Source of the DNA: Bacillus sp. FJAT-44742
GTDB taxonomy: Bacteria; Bacillota; Bacilli; Bacillales; Marinococcaceae
Direction: 5' to 3'
Assembly (NCBI RefSeq): GCF_002797315.1
Contig: NZ_KZ454936.1
Span: forward strand, 3,171,645-3,235,644
DNA length: 64,000 nt
Both the position numbers and the translations under genes were made by a program. The notes beneath the pieces were generated by a model. That model saw only the letters and a list, made by a program, of their open reading frames with translations, searched no databases and was not told where the DNA came from. Positions 17,329 through 26,347 of this stretch are shown in pieces; positions within the stretch are counted from its first letter, which is position 1; the number at the start of each line of letters is the position of its first letter.

Positions 17329-18806
17329 TAGAAATGATATCTTCTTGCTCCTATGTAACGCTCACTCCAATATATGGAGTCCAGGTCAGCTATTGTCACT
17401 CCGGTCGATGACCCAGCATAGGTAAACTGCCGGCCGCCTATGTAAATTCCCACTTGGGAAGGCCCGGGTCCATCCAGTTCAAAAAAGATGACATCTCCTA
17501 CTGTGGGATTCTCTATTACTTCTCCTTCTTCCCACATTCCTTCGATCGTTTCTGGCAATTCTGTTCCTTGTTCATAAAAAACGCACTGTACGAACCCTAC
17601 TCCATCAAACCCATTAGAGTCTTTTCCTCCCCTGGCATATGGGACACCAAGATAGTCGGAAGCTTTCGCAATTAAGTCTACCACTTTCAACCTTTTACTA
17701 GGAGGCGGAATAACGTTAGGTTCTTTCATTTGAACCTCTTCTTCACTTTCTCCTTTAAGAACCTTGTTTATTATTGATAAAGTCTTTTCCCCTGCTATAC
17801 CGTCTACGACCAATTCCTCGTGTTCACGCTGAAAAAGCTTTATTGCTTTTTCTGTTACTGAGCTGTATATGCCTGTAGGCTCCATTTTTATATATTCTAA
17901 CGTTTGCAGTGCTTTTTGCAGCTTGGAGACATCTTCCCCCTGAGAACCTACTTTTAATTCTTTTCCTATTTCATTTTCATCGGTTTCTGGAATTTCTTCT
18001 GCCTGGCTTTCTCCTATATCTTTCGGAGGCTCGTACGCTGCCAGCTTTTCATGAGTTTCTTCCCCAACAATGCCATCTGCTTCTATATCTACAGCATGTT
18101 GAAAATCCTTCACCGCTTTTTCAGTTCGATCTCCGTAGATACCTGTTACCGCGTAGGTATAAAATCCATATTCCTTGAGTGTGTTTTGCAGCCTTGATAC
18201 TCCGTTTCCCTTTACTCCTAGCTGCAAAAGTTCGGTATGAAAATTATGAACCGGTATATAATGAGATTCCTCTTCTATTGGCTCAGTCGCCGCTGAATCG
18301 CTTTCCACTTCTCCTCCATGGTCCGCCTGGTGGATGGCACGTAATAGCGCAAAGGTTTCAGGTCCGGCTACCCCATCAGGTGTAAGGCTTTGCTTTTTTT
18401 GAAAGCTCCTCACCGCTTCACTTGTGCTTCTGCCAAAACTTCCACTAATTTTACGCTTATAATAGCCGAGATCTTTTAGCTTCTGTTGAAGGGATTTTAC
18501 CATTTTCCCTTCAGAACCTGGTTCCAGCACAGAAAATGAACTAGCTGCCTGTGGCTGGACCTTTGGCTTAGTAGGCGGCAGAGGAGGATCTACGGGCTGT
18601 ACGCCATTTAACAAAGCATAGAAGGTTTCTGGACCTGCCATGCCATCAATACGCAGCCCGTGATCTCTCTGGTAGGCCTTAACCGCTTCTTCAGTATCCT
18701 GGTCATAATGACCTGTAGACTCATCGTATGTAAAATAGCCTTTTTCTTTTAAAATATCCTGCAGTTCTCTCACATCATCGCTTTCTAACCCTTTAGTTAA
18801 CAACAT
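17328..18806 (-). CDS. Catalytically dead NlpC/P60 paralogue with four peptidoglycan-binding domains and no signal peptide
   Basis: 492 residues. Four PG_binding_1 domains start near 6, 97, 197 and 287, joined by acidic or Pro-rich linkers, followed by an NlpC/P60 fold. Every catalytic residue is replaced: FDCSGF became FDGVGF (Gly402), SHAGIYL became SQVGIYI (Gln451) and FIHSGSS became FTYAGSS (Tyr463). The spacing (49 and 12) matches Cys253/His301/His313 of the active neighbour (48 and 12), so the alignment is secure. The frame is intact over 1.5 kb, which argues for a maintained binding role rather than decay. The start has GGAGG 8 bp upstream and begins MLLTKGLESDDVRELQ with no export signal. 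It could be cytoplasmic, perhaps mother-cell or spore-associated, or released by another route. Confidence 0.9.
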   Translation of the reverse strand: MLLTKGLESDDVRELQDILKEKGYFTYDESTGHYDQDTEEAVKAYQRDHGLRIDGMAGPETFYALLNGVQPVDPPLPPTKPKVQPQAASSFSVLEPGSEGKMVKSLQQKLKDLGYYKRKISGSFGRSTSEAVRSFQKKQSLTPDGVAGPETFALLRAIHQADHGGEVESDSAATEPIEEESHYIPVHNFHTELLQLGVKGNGVSRLQNTLKEYGFYTYAVTGIYGDRTEKAVKDFQHAVDIEADGIVGEETHEKLAAYEPPKDIGESQAEEIPETDENEIGKELKVGSQGEDVSKLQKALQTLEYIKMEPTGIYSSVTEKAIKLFQREHEELVVDGIAGEKTLSIINKVLKGESEEEVQMKEPNVIPPPSKRLKVVDLIAKASDYLGVPYARGGKDSNGFDGVGFVQCVFYEQGTELPETIEGMWEEGEVIENPTVGDVIFFELDGPGPSQVGIYIGGRQFTYAGSSTGVTIADLDSIYWSERYIGARRYHF

Positions 18807-18844
18807 CTTATGTCCTCCATTGCCTGTAGCTTTTTGAAAAATAA

Positions 18845-18868
18845 AAAACCAGACGACTACCTGGCTTT
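18845..18868 (-). terminator. Possible leader attenuator before the dead endopeptidase gene
   Basis: On the minus strand AGCCAG and CTGGTT form a short stem followed by T6ATTTTT, about 40 bp upstream of the start codon. A terminator in this position would end the transcript before the gene unless it is bypassed. Weak stem, low confidence. Confidence 0.35.
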
Positions 18869-18873
18869 AGAAA

Positions 18874-18887
18874 TAGTGTTAACACTA
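18874..18887. promoter_or_regulatory. 14-bp perfect palindrome upstream of the dead endopeptidase gene
   Basis: TAGTGTTAACACTA is a perfect palindrome about 68 bp before the start codon and next to the possible attenuator. It is a likely operator for a dimeric regulator; the regulator is not identifiable. Confidence 0.45.
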
Positions 18888-19030
18888 ATCACTGATGTAA
18901 AGATAAGAAGACACTTCTTATGCATTCTATGTGTCTCTATTATAGGGGAAAAAGTGGCAAGAGTGCTAGATTGAAAGGATAAAATAGGCATATAGCCCAG
19001 GTATCTTTCTTAGGGGTGCCTCTTCTTGCG

Positions 19031-19291
19031 GATGCCTGACACCAATGGCCGCTGTAATATGCCTTTCCCGTTGCTACGGCACTTTCACGGGAGTTTTGTT
19101 ACATCTTCAGGCGGGTGCCTGGCACCTCTGGCCGCTGTAATATACTTTTCCCTTGGTGCGGGGGATTCACATGAGTTTTGTTACATCCTCAGGCGGGTGC
19201 CTGGCACCTCTGGCCGCTGTAATATGCCTTTCCCTTTGCTACGGCACTTTCACGGGAGTTTTGTTACACTCCCGGGCGGGTGCCTGGCACC
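19031..19291. repeat. Palindrome array B: one degenerate and three exact copies
   Basis: GATGCCTGACACC at 19031 and exact palindromes at 19114, 19196 and 19279 (spacing 83, 82, 83). Units share GGCCGCTGTAATAT after each palindrome and TTTTGTTACA before the next. The internal stem differs from array A (GCCG/CGGC instead of CCCGCTG/CAGCGGG). The array ends 16 bp before the A-tract of the terminator at 19307. Confidence 0.93.
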
Positions 19292-19306
19292 TAACACGAA
19301 GACATA

Positions 19307-19334
19307 GAAAAAAGCCGGAAGCGGATTCCGGCTT
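19307..19334 (-). terminator. Terminator of the 84-residue gene
   Basis: On the minus strand AAGCCGGAA pairs with TTCCGGCTT, followed by a T6 tract. It overlaps the stop codon at 19333. Confidence 0.85.
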
Positions 19335-19587
19335 ATAGCATTCTGCCACGTTGGTGGTCTTTATTGATATCTTCATTGCGCATGCTTTGATAAATTTTAT
19401 CATAAACGGCCTTTGACTTAGCACGATCTTCTTTCGATGCCATTACACGTCGCTGATTTTGAGCAAGTATCTTTAAAAGATGTTTTTTATCTTCGTTTGT
19501 CAGTAGCATACGTAGCTGGTCTCCCCTTTGATTCAAAGGTAATAAGTGAGTTGCTATTATTCTAGCACATTCCTCTCTATCTATCAC
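19333..19587 (-). CDS. Small hypothetical protein, 84 residues
   Basis: I do not recognise this protein. It is soluble, mostly helical by composition and rich in charged residues (NEDKKHLLKILAQNQRR), without a membrane segment or Cys motif. It starts at a GTG with AAAGGT 6 bp upstream and ends inside a good terminator, so it is probably expressed. It stands alone between array B and the hypothetical gene at 19768. Confidence 0.6.
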   Translation of the reverse strand: MIDREECARIIATHLLPLNQRGDQLRMLLTNEDKKHLLKILAQNQRRVMASKEDRAKSKAVYDKIYQSMRNEDINKDHQRGRML

Positions 19588-19767
19588 TTTTTTACCTTTT
19601 TAGGCTGTAAGGTAAACATACAGAATAAAGTATATTTGCTCTTTTACCGCTGTTCACGTTACTTGTTCGTGAAACATACAACACAGTATATGTAGAAGCT
19701 CCCCAAACGTAACCGGCAGTGGCAGATTTACAGTTTTTCAGCATAGAAAAAAGGGGTCTGCTAATTC

Positions 19768-20205
19768 TTACAGGTAACCCATGTCGTGTAACCTCATCAT
19801 AGATTCCTTCCAATCTTCGGGGTGCAAGTATCCTTTACACAGAATTGCTTTTGGAAGATTAGCTTGTAAGAGCACGATAATATCCATGATAAAAGGAGTA
19901 AGGAGCTTACCTTTCTCGTTGCAAACTCCAAGTGCAATTAATGGAGAGTCACTTACGCGATACTTCATAAGGTTCCTATAAATAATGACTGTATCCGTGG
20001 AAAATGAGTGAAGCGTTTTTACAAATATTTTATCGGGAGACACCCAAACCTGTGTGTTGTCCGTATTGAAAAAAAGGTCATTCTTTCCCCTTGGTAAATC
20101 ATTTGTATAATTAAAAAGAAGATCATACATTTCTCCCCATATATCTTCATTGATGCTTTTACAATTGATGCTTACTTCAATAGAAGTTTCATAACGAGCG
20201 ACCAT
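19768..20205 (-). CDS. Hypothetical protein, 145 residues
   Basis: Not recognised. A mixed alpha/beta soluble protein with SIEVSINCKSINEDIWGE near the N-terminus and a C-terminal LLQANLPKAILCKGYLHPEDW stretch that may pack as a helix. GGGGGA lies 6 bp before the ATG, a strong ribosome site. No clear hairpin follows the stop. About 180 bp without a convincing gene separate it from the 84-residue gene downstream. Confidence 0.6.
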   Translation of the reverse strand: MVARYETSIEVSINCKSINEDIWGEMYDLLFNYTNDLPRGKNDLFFNTDNTQVWVSPDKIFVKTLHSFSTDTVIIYRNLMKYRVSDSPLIALGVCNEKGKLLTPFIMDIIVLLQANLPKAILCKGYLHPEDWKESMMRLHDMGYL

Positions 20206-20379
20206 GATGAGTCCCCCTTTTATAGAATGTATGTTTGGAAATATTATATAACAAATTTTAGGAAATGTAAGTAATTATTACTGTTACGAGTATATTAAAA
20301 TTCCTTTTTCTTCTTTTTCCTCTTTCTCACACACGATTCTTATAGAAATATACTAGGATGATAGTTTGTGAAGGGTGGA

Positions 20380-20487
20380 GGTGCCTGGCACCCCAAAGTA
20401 TCAATAACATGAAAACCCTTATATACCAGGGTTTAGATGCGTTCATTTGTTACAGTAATGTTACATTCCCCCGGGGTGCCAGGCACC
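20380..20487. repeat. Palindrome element C (inverted pair)
   Basis: GGTGCCTGGCACC at 20380 and its complement GGTGCCAGGCACC at 20475, spacing 95. Before the right palindrome TGTTAC-AGTAA-TGTTAC forms an 11-bp-period pair. The A-tract of the lipoprotein terminator starts 28 bp further on. Confidence 0.92.
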
Positions 20488-20514
20488 ATCACAGGGCACC
20501 ATCACAAATGATCA

Positions 20515-20548
20515 CAAAAAAGAGGCACCACGGTGGGTGCCTCTTTGT
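20515..20548 (-). terminator. Terminator of the acidic lipoprotein gene
   Basis: AGAGGCACC and GGTGCCTCT form a 9-bp stem; on the minus strand a T7 tract follows. Confidence 0.88.
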
Positions 20549-20573
20549 ATCATTAATAGGGGGTAACTATTAA

Positions 20574-20987
20574 TTACTCTTCTTCGTCTTCGTCAAGGTC
20601 TAGCTCAGCGTCTTCGTCTTCTTCAGCGTCTTCGTCAGCATCTTCGTCAGCGTCAAGATCTTCGTCTTCTTCTTCGTCAAGCTCTAGCTCTTCATCTTCG
20701 TCTTCTTCGTCAACGTCAAGATCGTCAGCTTCGCCTTCTTCTTCGTCGCCTTCTTCATCTTCAAGCTCTACGTCGTCTTCTTCGTCAAGCTCAACGTCGT
20801 CGCCATCTTCTTCATCTTCAATTTCAAGCTCGTCGTCGCCTTCTTCGATTTCAACGTCTGCTTCTTCTTCTTCACCTACACCGTTGTCGTCAAGACCGTT
20901 TTCATCTTCGCCAGCGTCTCCACAGCCAGCTAGTACTCCCATTGCAAGTAGTGCAGATGCTCCAGTATAAAGTAATTTTTTATTCAT
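20574..20987 (-). CDS. Hyperacidic lipoprotein
   Basis: 137 residues: signal peptide with lipobox LAGC (Cys22), then a mature chain in which 80 of about 115 residues after the Cys are Asp or Glu and none is Lys or Arg. The chain is a near-continuous Glu/Asp tract broken only by single Val, Leu, Ala, Ile or Gly, with repeats such as DVELDEED. AAGGAGG lies 9 bp before the ATG, and the gene has its own terminator, so it looks well expressed. It should be a lipid-anchored polyanion on the outer membrane face. Possible roles, all inference: cation binding (Ca, Mg, Na, protons) at an alkaline or saline surface, or a soft electrostatic layer. Confidence 0.85.
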   Translation of the reverse strand: MNKKLLYTGASALLAMGVLAGCGDAGEDENGLDDNGVGEEEEADVEIEEGDDELEIEDEEDGDDVELDEEDDVELEDEEGDEEEGEADDLDVDEEDEDEELELDEEEDEDLDADEDADEDAEEDEDAELDLDEDEEE

Positions 20988-21221
20988 GTTATAATCCTCC
21001 TTGGATATTTAATAATAGATTTGTTTTGGTTGGGCTAATCTGTCTTGTGTGATTAGCTGATTCTTATGCTATCAGAGGGTGCATTCATCGTCTATGAGTT
21101 CCGCTTCTTTTTGAATGTCTTTTACATTTTCACACGATCTTGTGTAAAATTCCTGATATTAAGGTGTTTTATCTTTCATATGCTTCTCAAGTTTGAAAGC
21201 ATCACATATCCTTTAAATATA

Positions 21222-22960
21222 TTAAAATTGCTTATTATTGTTCATATATGCTAATAATTTACGGCAATCATCGCTATTAACTGGACGGTTAAAGTAGTAC
21301 CCTTGTGCAAAGTCACACCCTTGTTTTTTTACTAGATCATAATGTTCCAGGGTCTCTATCCCTTCGCAGGTAACTCGCAACCTCATCATTTTGGCTATAT
21401 CAATTACCATTTTCACTATGGCTGCATTTTCGTCGTGACCATTGCTCTGACTCACAAAAGAATGATCGATTTTCACGATATCAACAGGGAACTGCTTTAG
21501 CTGGGTGAGAGAAGAATATCCCTTTCCGAAATCATCGAGAGACACTTTGACCCCCTTATCTTTCAGCCTTTTAATCCTTCTGATGGATTCCTTTAAATTG
21601 GCAATGGCATTGTTTTCGGTGATTTCAATGCACAGACATTCCGGAGATAAGCCCGATTCCTGTAAAGCAGAGCTAACAATGGTTTCAAAACGATCACTTT
21701 CAAAAAAAGGAGGAGAAACATTAACAGAAACGGAAAGATCGGAAAACCCTTCCGTCTGCCAGTTTTTCACCTGTATGCACGCTTTTCTCAGCACCCATTC
21801 ATCGAACTCATGAAGATATCCGTTCTCTTCTGCCAAGGGTAAAAACAAAGCAGGAGACAGGGTGCCTTTCTCTGGATGATTCCAGCGAATTAAAGCCTCC
21901 ACACCGTGTGGTTCACCGCTTAACACATCCATTTGCAGCTGGTAGTAGACTTCCAGCTGTTCCGCTTCCAATGCTTCCTGCAGCTGATTACTCAATTTAA
22001 ACTGCTCCATAGATTGATCCTTCATTGCTTCATGATAATAGCTGAAATTATTTCTGCCTTCATCCTTTGTCTGGCACATCGCAAAATCGGCATTATTTAA
22101 CAGTTCTTCCACACTTTGTCCATGATCGGGATAAAAACTGACACCAATTGAGGTTGTCAGTAAAGGTTCTGACCGTCCAGACGTACCGGGGCTCTTAGAG
22201 AATCAAAAACCTTGCTTATTACTACACCGGTTTCTTCTTTCTCTTCTGTGTCTTCAATAAGAATTGTAAATTCATCCCCGCCAAACCTGCTGATTTTTCC
22301 GTGATCTTTAACCGCTGCGTAAAGCCGCCTGCTCACTTCCTGGAGAAGGACATCTCCTCTTTGATGGCCAAAGGAATCATTTACTCTTTTAAAGCGATCT
22401 AAATCCAAAAATAAGATCCCAAGCTTTGTCCCTTTTTCTTGCCCATCTTCCATCGCTTCTTCTACCATATGTTCAAATGCCATGCGGTTGGGCAGGCCGG
22501 TTAAGCTGTCGTGATGGGCTAGATAAGATGCTTCTTCCTCTGCTTTTTTTCGTTCGGTTATATCTCTCATTATCCCTATATAAAAAGAGTCGCTTTCCGG
22601 TTCCTTTTTTACATGAGTGACCGTCATAAAGGAACAAAACTCTTCCTCGTCTTTTCTTTTATTAAAAAGTTCCCCTGTCCACGTCCCTTTTGTATTCAAG
22701 TGATCCCACATTTCAACAATCGCTTCTTTGGAGGTCTTTCCCGAACTGATAAATTTTGGATTCTTTCCATAAACTTCTTCGTATGTATATCCAGTCATTT
22801 GTTCGTAAGCTGGATTAACCATAATGATTCTCTGTCTGTAATCCGTAATGACAAGTCCATCATTCATGTGGGAAAATACTCTCCAAATATTCTCAGAGTC
22901 AAAGGATAGCTCTTTAAATATCTTTTCTTTATTTAAATGAAGACTTTGCCCTTGCTTCAT
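21222..22960 (-). pseudogene. PAS-GGDEF-EAL cyclic-di-GMP protein split by a frameshift
   Basis: One ancestral gene read in two frames. The upstream part (22960 to 22157) encodes a PAS domain (about 25-140) and most of GGDEF, with the active motif RFGGDEF intact. It stops at a TGA at 22157-22159 just after DGQNLY. From 22157 on, the next frame continues the expected domain end (TTSIGVSFYPDHGQS, then EELLNNADFAM) into a complete EAL domain with GVEALIRW and DDFGKGYS. One missing base at about 22158 explains both. In this assembly two fragments could be made: a GGDEF truncated before its last strands, and an EAL protein starting at the ATG at 22112. A sequencing error cannot be excluded. Confidence 0.88.
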
Positions 22961-23242
22961 ACCGGCTCCTCCTCTTTTTTTTGTTTTACACAGTAAGAAG
23001 GGATCTCTATAGTACTATCGGTAAAAATGCAGAAAAGATGAACCACTGTCATAGCTTTATATACAAAGTTTAGAATAGGTTCCATTTTTTTATAAAAGGC
23101 TTTATCAAACTTTGTTGTTGGACGCCCCCCCTTGCATCTAAGCATCCAATCATGCGTCCTTTCCTCGTGAAAAAGCTCATGCTATTTCCAAAGACGCGGC
23201 TCGCTCCAAGTAATCAACAAGACCCGCTAAAAGCCCTTAAAT
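22961..23242. other. Intergenic region with no convincing gene
   Basis: No gene is supported between the start of the PAS-GGDEF gene and the fabZ terminator. A 62-codon minus-strand frame at 22957-23145 has no domain signal and a composition unlike its neighbours. Confidence 0.5.
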
Positions 23243-23288
23243 AAAAAACATCCATGTTAACAGCTACTGCTATCAACATAGATGTTTT
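23243..23288 (-). terminator. fabZ terminator
   Basis: On the minus strand AAAACATCTATGTT pairs with AACATGGATGTTTT and a T-tract follows, immediately after the fabZ stop at 23294. Confidence 0.8.
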
Positions 23289-23293
23289 GGGTT

Positions 23294-23725
23294 TTATTCA
23301 GCGTCCTGCAATGCAAACATTAATTCTGTTTCAGCGACAACCTTGCCGTCGACACTGGCAGTCCCTTTTCCTTTTCCTATTTTTCCACGCAAACGAGTCA
23401 TCTCCACTTCCAGGCGGAGCTGATCGCCAGGCTTCACTTGTCCTTTAAAACGACAGTTGTCAATTCCTGCAAAGAAAGCAATTTTGCCTTGGTTTTCTTC
23501 TTTTTTCAAAATCGCTACCGCTCCTGTTTGAGCCAGCGCTTCAATAATGAGGACACCGGGCATCACAGGGTAATCAGGAAAATGACCGTTGAAATACTCT
23601 TCATTGGCAGAAACATTTTTGATTGCTGTACACATCTTGCCCTCTTCCACTTCTTCTACTTTATCAATAAGAAGAAAGGGATAACGATGGGGAATAATCT
23701 CTTTGATTTCATCAATATTTAACAT
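23294..23725 (-). CDS. fabZ: 3-hydroxyacyl-ACP dehydratase
   Basis: Removes water from 3-hydroxyacyl-ACP in fatty-acid elongation. 143 residues in a hot-dog fold with the catalytic His in [11 protein letters not shown] and the Glu in IIEALAQTG. The start is the ATG at 23725, giving [19 protein letters not shown] as in B. subtilis; the in-frame ATG at 23737 would sit on the AAGGATG ribosome site. Its place after flhO-flhP matches B. subtilis (ywpB). Confidence 0.95.
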   Translation of the reverse strand: MLNIDEIKEIIPHRYPFLLIDKVEEVEEGKMCTAIKNVSANEEYFNGHFPDYPVMPGVLIIEALAQTGAVAILKKEENQGKIAFFAGIDNCRFKGQVKPGDQLRLEVEMTRLRGKIGKGKGTASVDGKVVAETELMFALQDAE

Positions 23726-23821
23726 ATGTAAGCACATCCTTTTTTATATCGTAGAAAAAGAAAGACCCCTTTTCACGGAGTCTTCCTTTTGTCTGCTTAT
23801 TCCGTGAGCAACGGTTTCACT

Positions 23822-24112
23822 TTATTCCCTAACATTTATAAAATCAATGAGACGCTGCCACGTCTCCCATCGCAGAATCTGAGTAGGTTCTCCGCCTCCA
23901 AGAAGACTATAGCCGAATATAAGGCCGATAATTAAACTGATAAAAAGAAGCACAAAAACGATGACAAGGCGAAGCCAGATTGGAATTAAGCGAATGCGCG
24001 GGCCAATCCTCCACCACCACTTTGCATCTTTGTCCTTGCTTTCCACATTAGCCTTTTCTTCTCTTTTTTCTGCTCGCAAACGAGCCTCTTTGTTTTCCGC
24101 TTCGTTACTCAT
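23822..24112 (-). CDS. EpuA-like small membrane protein (annotated as RNA polymerase subunit beta family)
   Basis: 96 residues: a charged cytoplasmic N-terminus (NKEARLRAEKREEK), a Trp-rich basic stretch (KWWWRIGPRIRLIPIWLR) and one membrane helix. This layout matches the EpuA/DNA-directed RNA polymerase subunit beta family (PF11772), whose members sit beside flagellar-type rod and fabZ genes in Bacillaceae. The database name is historical; no polymerase role is evident. It lies between flhP and fabZ, probably in the same transcript. Confidence 0.75.
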   Translation of the reverse strand: MSNEAENKEARLRAEKREEKANVESKDKDAKWWWRIGPRIRLIPIWLRLVIVFVLLFISLIIGLIFGYSLLGGGEPTQILRWETWQRLIDFINVRE

Positions 24113-24166
24113 GGCAATTCCTCGTCTTCCTTGATTAGTAAATCAAAGTTTTTCTGCAAGTTACTT

Positions 24167-25006
24167 CTATCGAAGATTATTGATAAGACCCATCATTTGA
24201 TCTCCTTGACTGACAGACCTTGCATTAAATGAATACGCACGCTGAGCGTTAAGCATATCAGCAAATTCTTTGGAAAAATCAACGTTCGATTGCTCCAGTG
24301 CACGCTGCTGTACTTGAGCTTCGTTACCAGCTACCAACTCTATCACATTTTCAGCCTCAATATCAAGAGCAGCAAGGTCCGGAAGATTGAACATACTGCC
24401 TCCTGCTCCTTCTAAAAGCTGGGGCTTCGTGATGCGGGCAAGCTCCATTTCTCCAATGTTTACTGACTCTCCATTAGCAAGTACGGCTTCCAGCATTCCC
24501 TCATTCGTTAATTGAAAATCTCGGGTGCCAGCTGGAACGAAAAAAGGAGTTCCTTCTCCAGAAAGAAGCTCGCTTCCATCGCCTGTCACAATCACCTGCT
24601 GATCAGGGTTTGCCGGGTCTGGCGAAAGGTAGAAAGCCCCGTCTCTCGTATAGAGGACTTCCCCTTCCTCTCCTTGAACAGGAAAGAAGGTTTCACGGTC
24701 TGTTAATGCAAAATCTAAGGAACGTTCTGTTTGTTGAATGCTGCCTTGCTCCATGCGAAGGGCCGTTTGTGCTATTTTTGCTCCACTTCCCACACGAACG
24801 CCTAAAGGAGTTAACCGTCCTCCTTCATACTGCTGGGCACTCTGGTTATTAACCTGCTGGGCCAAAAGATCGGAAAAGGAATGTTCTCGCCGCTTATACC
24901 CTGTACGGTCAGCATTGGCAAGATTGTTGGAGATCGTATCAAGCTGCTGCTGAAGCTGGCCCATGGTAACAGAGGATGTAATCATTGATGTATTCATAAA
25001 GGTCAC
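24167..25006 (-). CDS. flhP: Flagellar basal-body rod/hook family protein
   Basis: FlgG-family distal rod or hook component. 279 residues with the N-terminal rod motif (MGQLQQQLDTISNNLANADR, then GYKRREHSF) and the C-terminal heptad region ending in NARSVSQGDQMMGLINNLR, the paired helices that pack in the rod. Gene order flhO-flhP after mbl is the same in B. subtilis. No signal peptide; export is through the flagellar type III system. Confidence 0.9.
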   Translation of the reverse strand: MTFMNTSMITSSVTMGQLQQQLDTISNNLANADRTGYKRREHSFSDLLAQQVNNQSAQQYEGGRLTPLGVRVGSGAKIAQTALRMEQGSIQQTERSLDFALTDRETFFPVQGEEGEVLYTRDGAFYLSPDPANPDQQVIVTGDGSELLSGEGTPFFVPAGTRDFQLTNEGMLEAVLANGESVNIGEMELARITKPQLLEGAGGSMFNLPDLAALDIEAENVIELVAGNEAQVQQRALEQSNVDFSKEFADMLNAQRAYSFNARSVSQGDQMMGLINNLR

Positions 25007-25116
25007 ACCTTTTTGGATAAGTAGTATGTCTTGCTGTGCTGCTCTTGTTCCTGTTCAAAGGAAAACTGCCATGCTTGCCCCCAAGATGTAAATTTCCCGG
25101 GAAATTCACTCTACGA

Positions 25117-25944
25117 TCAGCCCAGGCGCCCTACTTCATTGACTGCTTTGTCCATGCTTTGATCATAGGCTTGAAGAACCTTCTGGTTGGCCTCAAACGT
25201 TCGAAAAGCGCTGTTCATCTCAGTCATGGTTTGGGCGGCATCTACGTTAGCCCCTTCCAGGAATCCTTGATTCAGCTGAAAATTCACCTCTTCTACCTCA
25301 AGGGCATTTGGCAGCTCATCTTCTCCTTCACCAAGACGGTAAAGACCCCCACCATCTCTTACCAGAGATTCAGGATTTCCAGCAAAAGCTACTCCGATTT
25401 GCCCAGCGTTAATCCCTTCTTCAGTCTCTATTACCCCATTTTCCCCCACGATAAAATGCTCATTTCCGACATTAATGGTATTTCCGTCAGTCCCAAGAAT
25501 ATAATGTCCTTCTGCTGTGACCAGTGCCCCATCTCCATCGACAGTCCAGCTGCCATTCCTTGTGTAGCGCTGCTCACCGTTTTCATTTGTTACATTAAAA
25601 AATAAGGCACCCGCGCGTCCTGTTTCTTCATTTACCGGTATATTCCCCTGCAATAAGGCAATGTCAGTGCTGTTTCCTGTTTCCCGCAAGTCCCCTTGCG
25701 CAAAATTAGGAGTTCTTTCCTGCATATAGACCCCAGTGGCAAGCGCCCCAATCGGCGCTGCCTGATTAGGCGGCATACTTGCTGTGTTTTGGGCATAAAT
25801 CATCATTTCCGGAAAAGACCGAATCGAAGCATGATCCCCTTTGTATCCCGGTGTGTTGATATTTGCCATGTTCTCCGTCAGCATTTCCGTGCGGCGCTGC
25901 TGAGTAATCATTCCGGCAGCAGCTCCGTAAAAACCTCTTAGCAT
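25117..25944 (-). CDS. flhO: Flagellar basal-body rod/hook family protein
   Basis: 275 residues starting at the ATG at 25944 (MLRGFYGAAAGM), which has GGAGG 9 bp upstream; an in-frame ATG 72 bp further up has no ribosome site. It has the rod motif LTENMANINTPGYKGD and C-terminal heptads (AFRTFEANQKVLQAYDQSMDKAVNEVG). It is the paralogue and operon partner of flhP, 110 bp upstream of it. Confidence 0.9.
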   Translation of the reverse strand: MLRGFYGAAAGMITQQRRTEMLTENMANINTPGYKGDHASIRSFPEMMIYAQNTASMPPNQAAPIGALATGVYMQERTPNFAQGDLRETGNSTDIALLQGNIPVNEETGRAGALFFNVTNENGEQRYTRNGSWTVDGDGALVTAEGHYILGTDGNTINVGNEHFIVGENGVIETEEGINAGQIGVAFAGNPESLVRDGGGLYRLGEGEDELPNALEVEEVNFQLNQGFLEGANVDAAQTMTEMNSAFRTFEANQKVLQAYDQSMDKAVNEVGRLG

Positions 25945-26303
25945 GGATGTGGTCCTCCTTCGTTCTCTCGAGCTATCTATGGTTAAGATATAGATTTTAA
26001 TACTATGTACATTCATTTAGTCTTGGTCTGCGTGTAAGGATTAGCCCGCTCAACACCTACAGGCTCAGGCCATATGCCCAGCCGCCATGCTGGAAATGGG
26101 GAACCTGTCATCTACAAAGTCCTATGTCATACGGCTTGTCTATCTGGTGTTTTGTTTTGTAAGAAAAAAGATCCTTTCTATTATATCGGCTATTCTTCTT
26201 ACTTTTTCAAGGAATCAAGGAGAAAAAAGATTAATCACAACCATACTGCTACATGCTTCGACAATGAACAAGGTTTTTCCTTCTTTTCCGTTCGTTTCTC
26301 CTA
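25945..26303. other. Intergenic region upstream of flhO
   Basis: Should hold the flhO-flhP promoter, but I find no convincing sigma-D or sigma-A site. No gene is supported here. Confidence 0.4.
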
Positions 26304-26339
26304 TAAAAAAAGGTCCCATGCCAATTGCATCAGGGACCC
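26304..26339 (-). terminator. mbl terminator
   Basis: On the minus strand GGTCCC and GGGACC pair around a 15-nt loop (which itself contains TGCAATTGGCA) and are followed by T7. Confidence 0.8.
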
Positions 26340-26347
26340 GGAGTAAT

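Noticed and set aside
19592-19813. 73-codon minus-strand ORF
   Set aside because: It overlaps the better-supported 145-residue gene, has no ribosome site, and shows no domain signal.
22957-23145. 62-codon minus-strand ORF upstream of the PAS-GGDEF gene
   Set aside because: No ribosome site, odd composition, and overlap with the start of the next gene.
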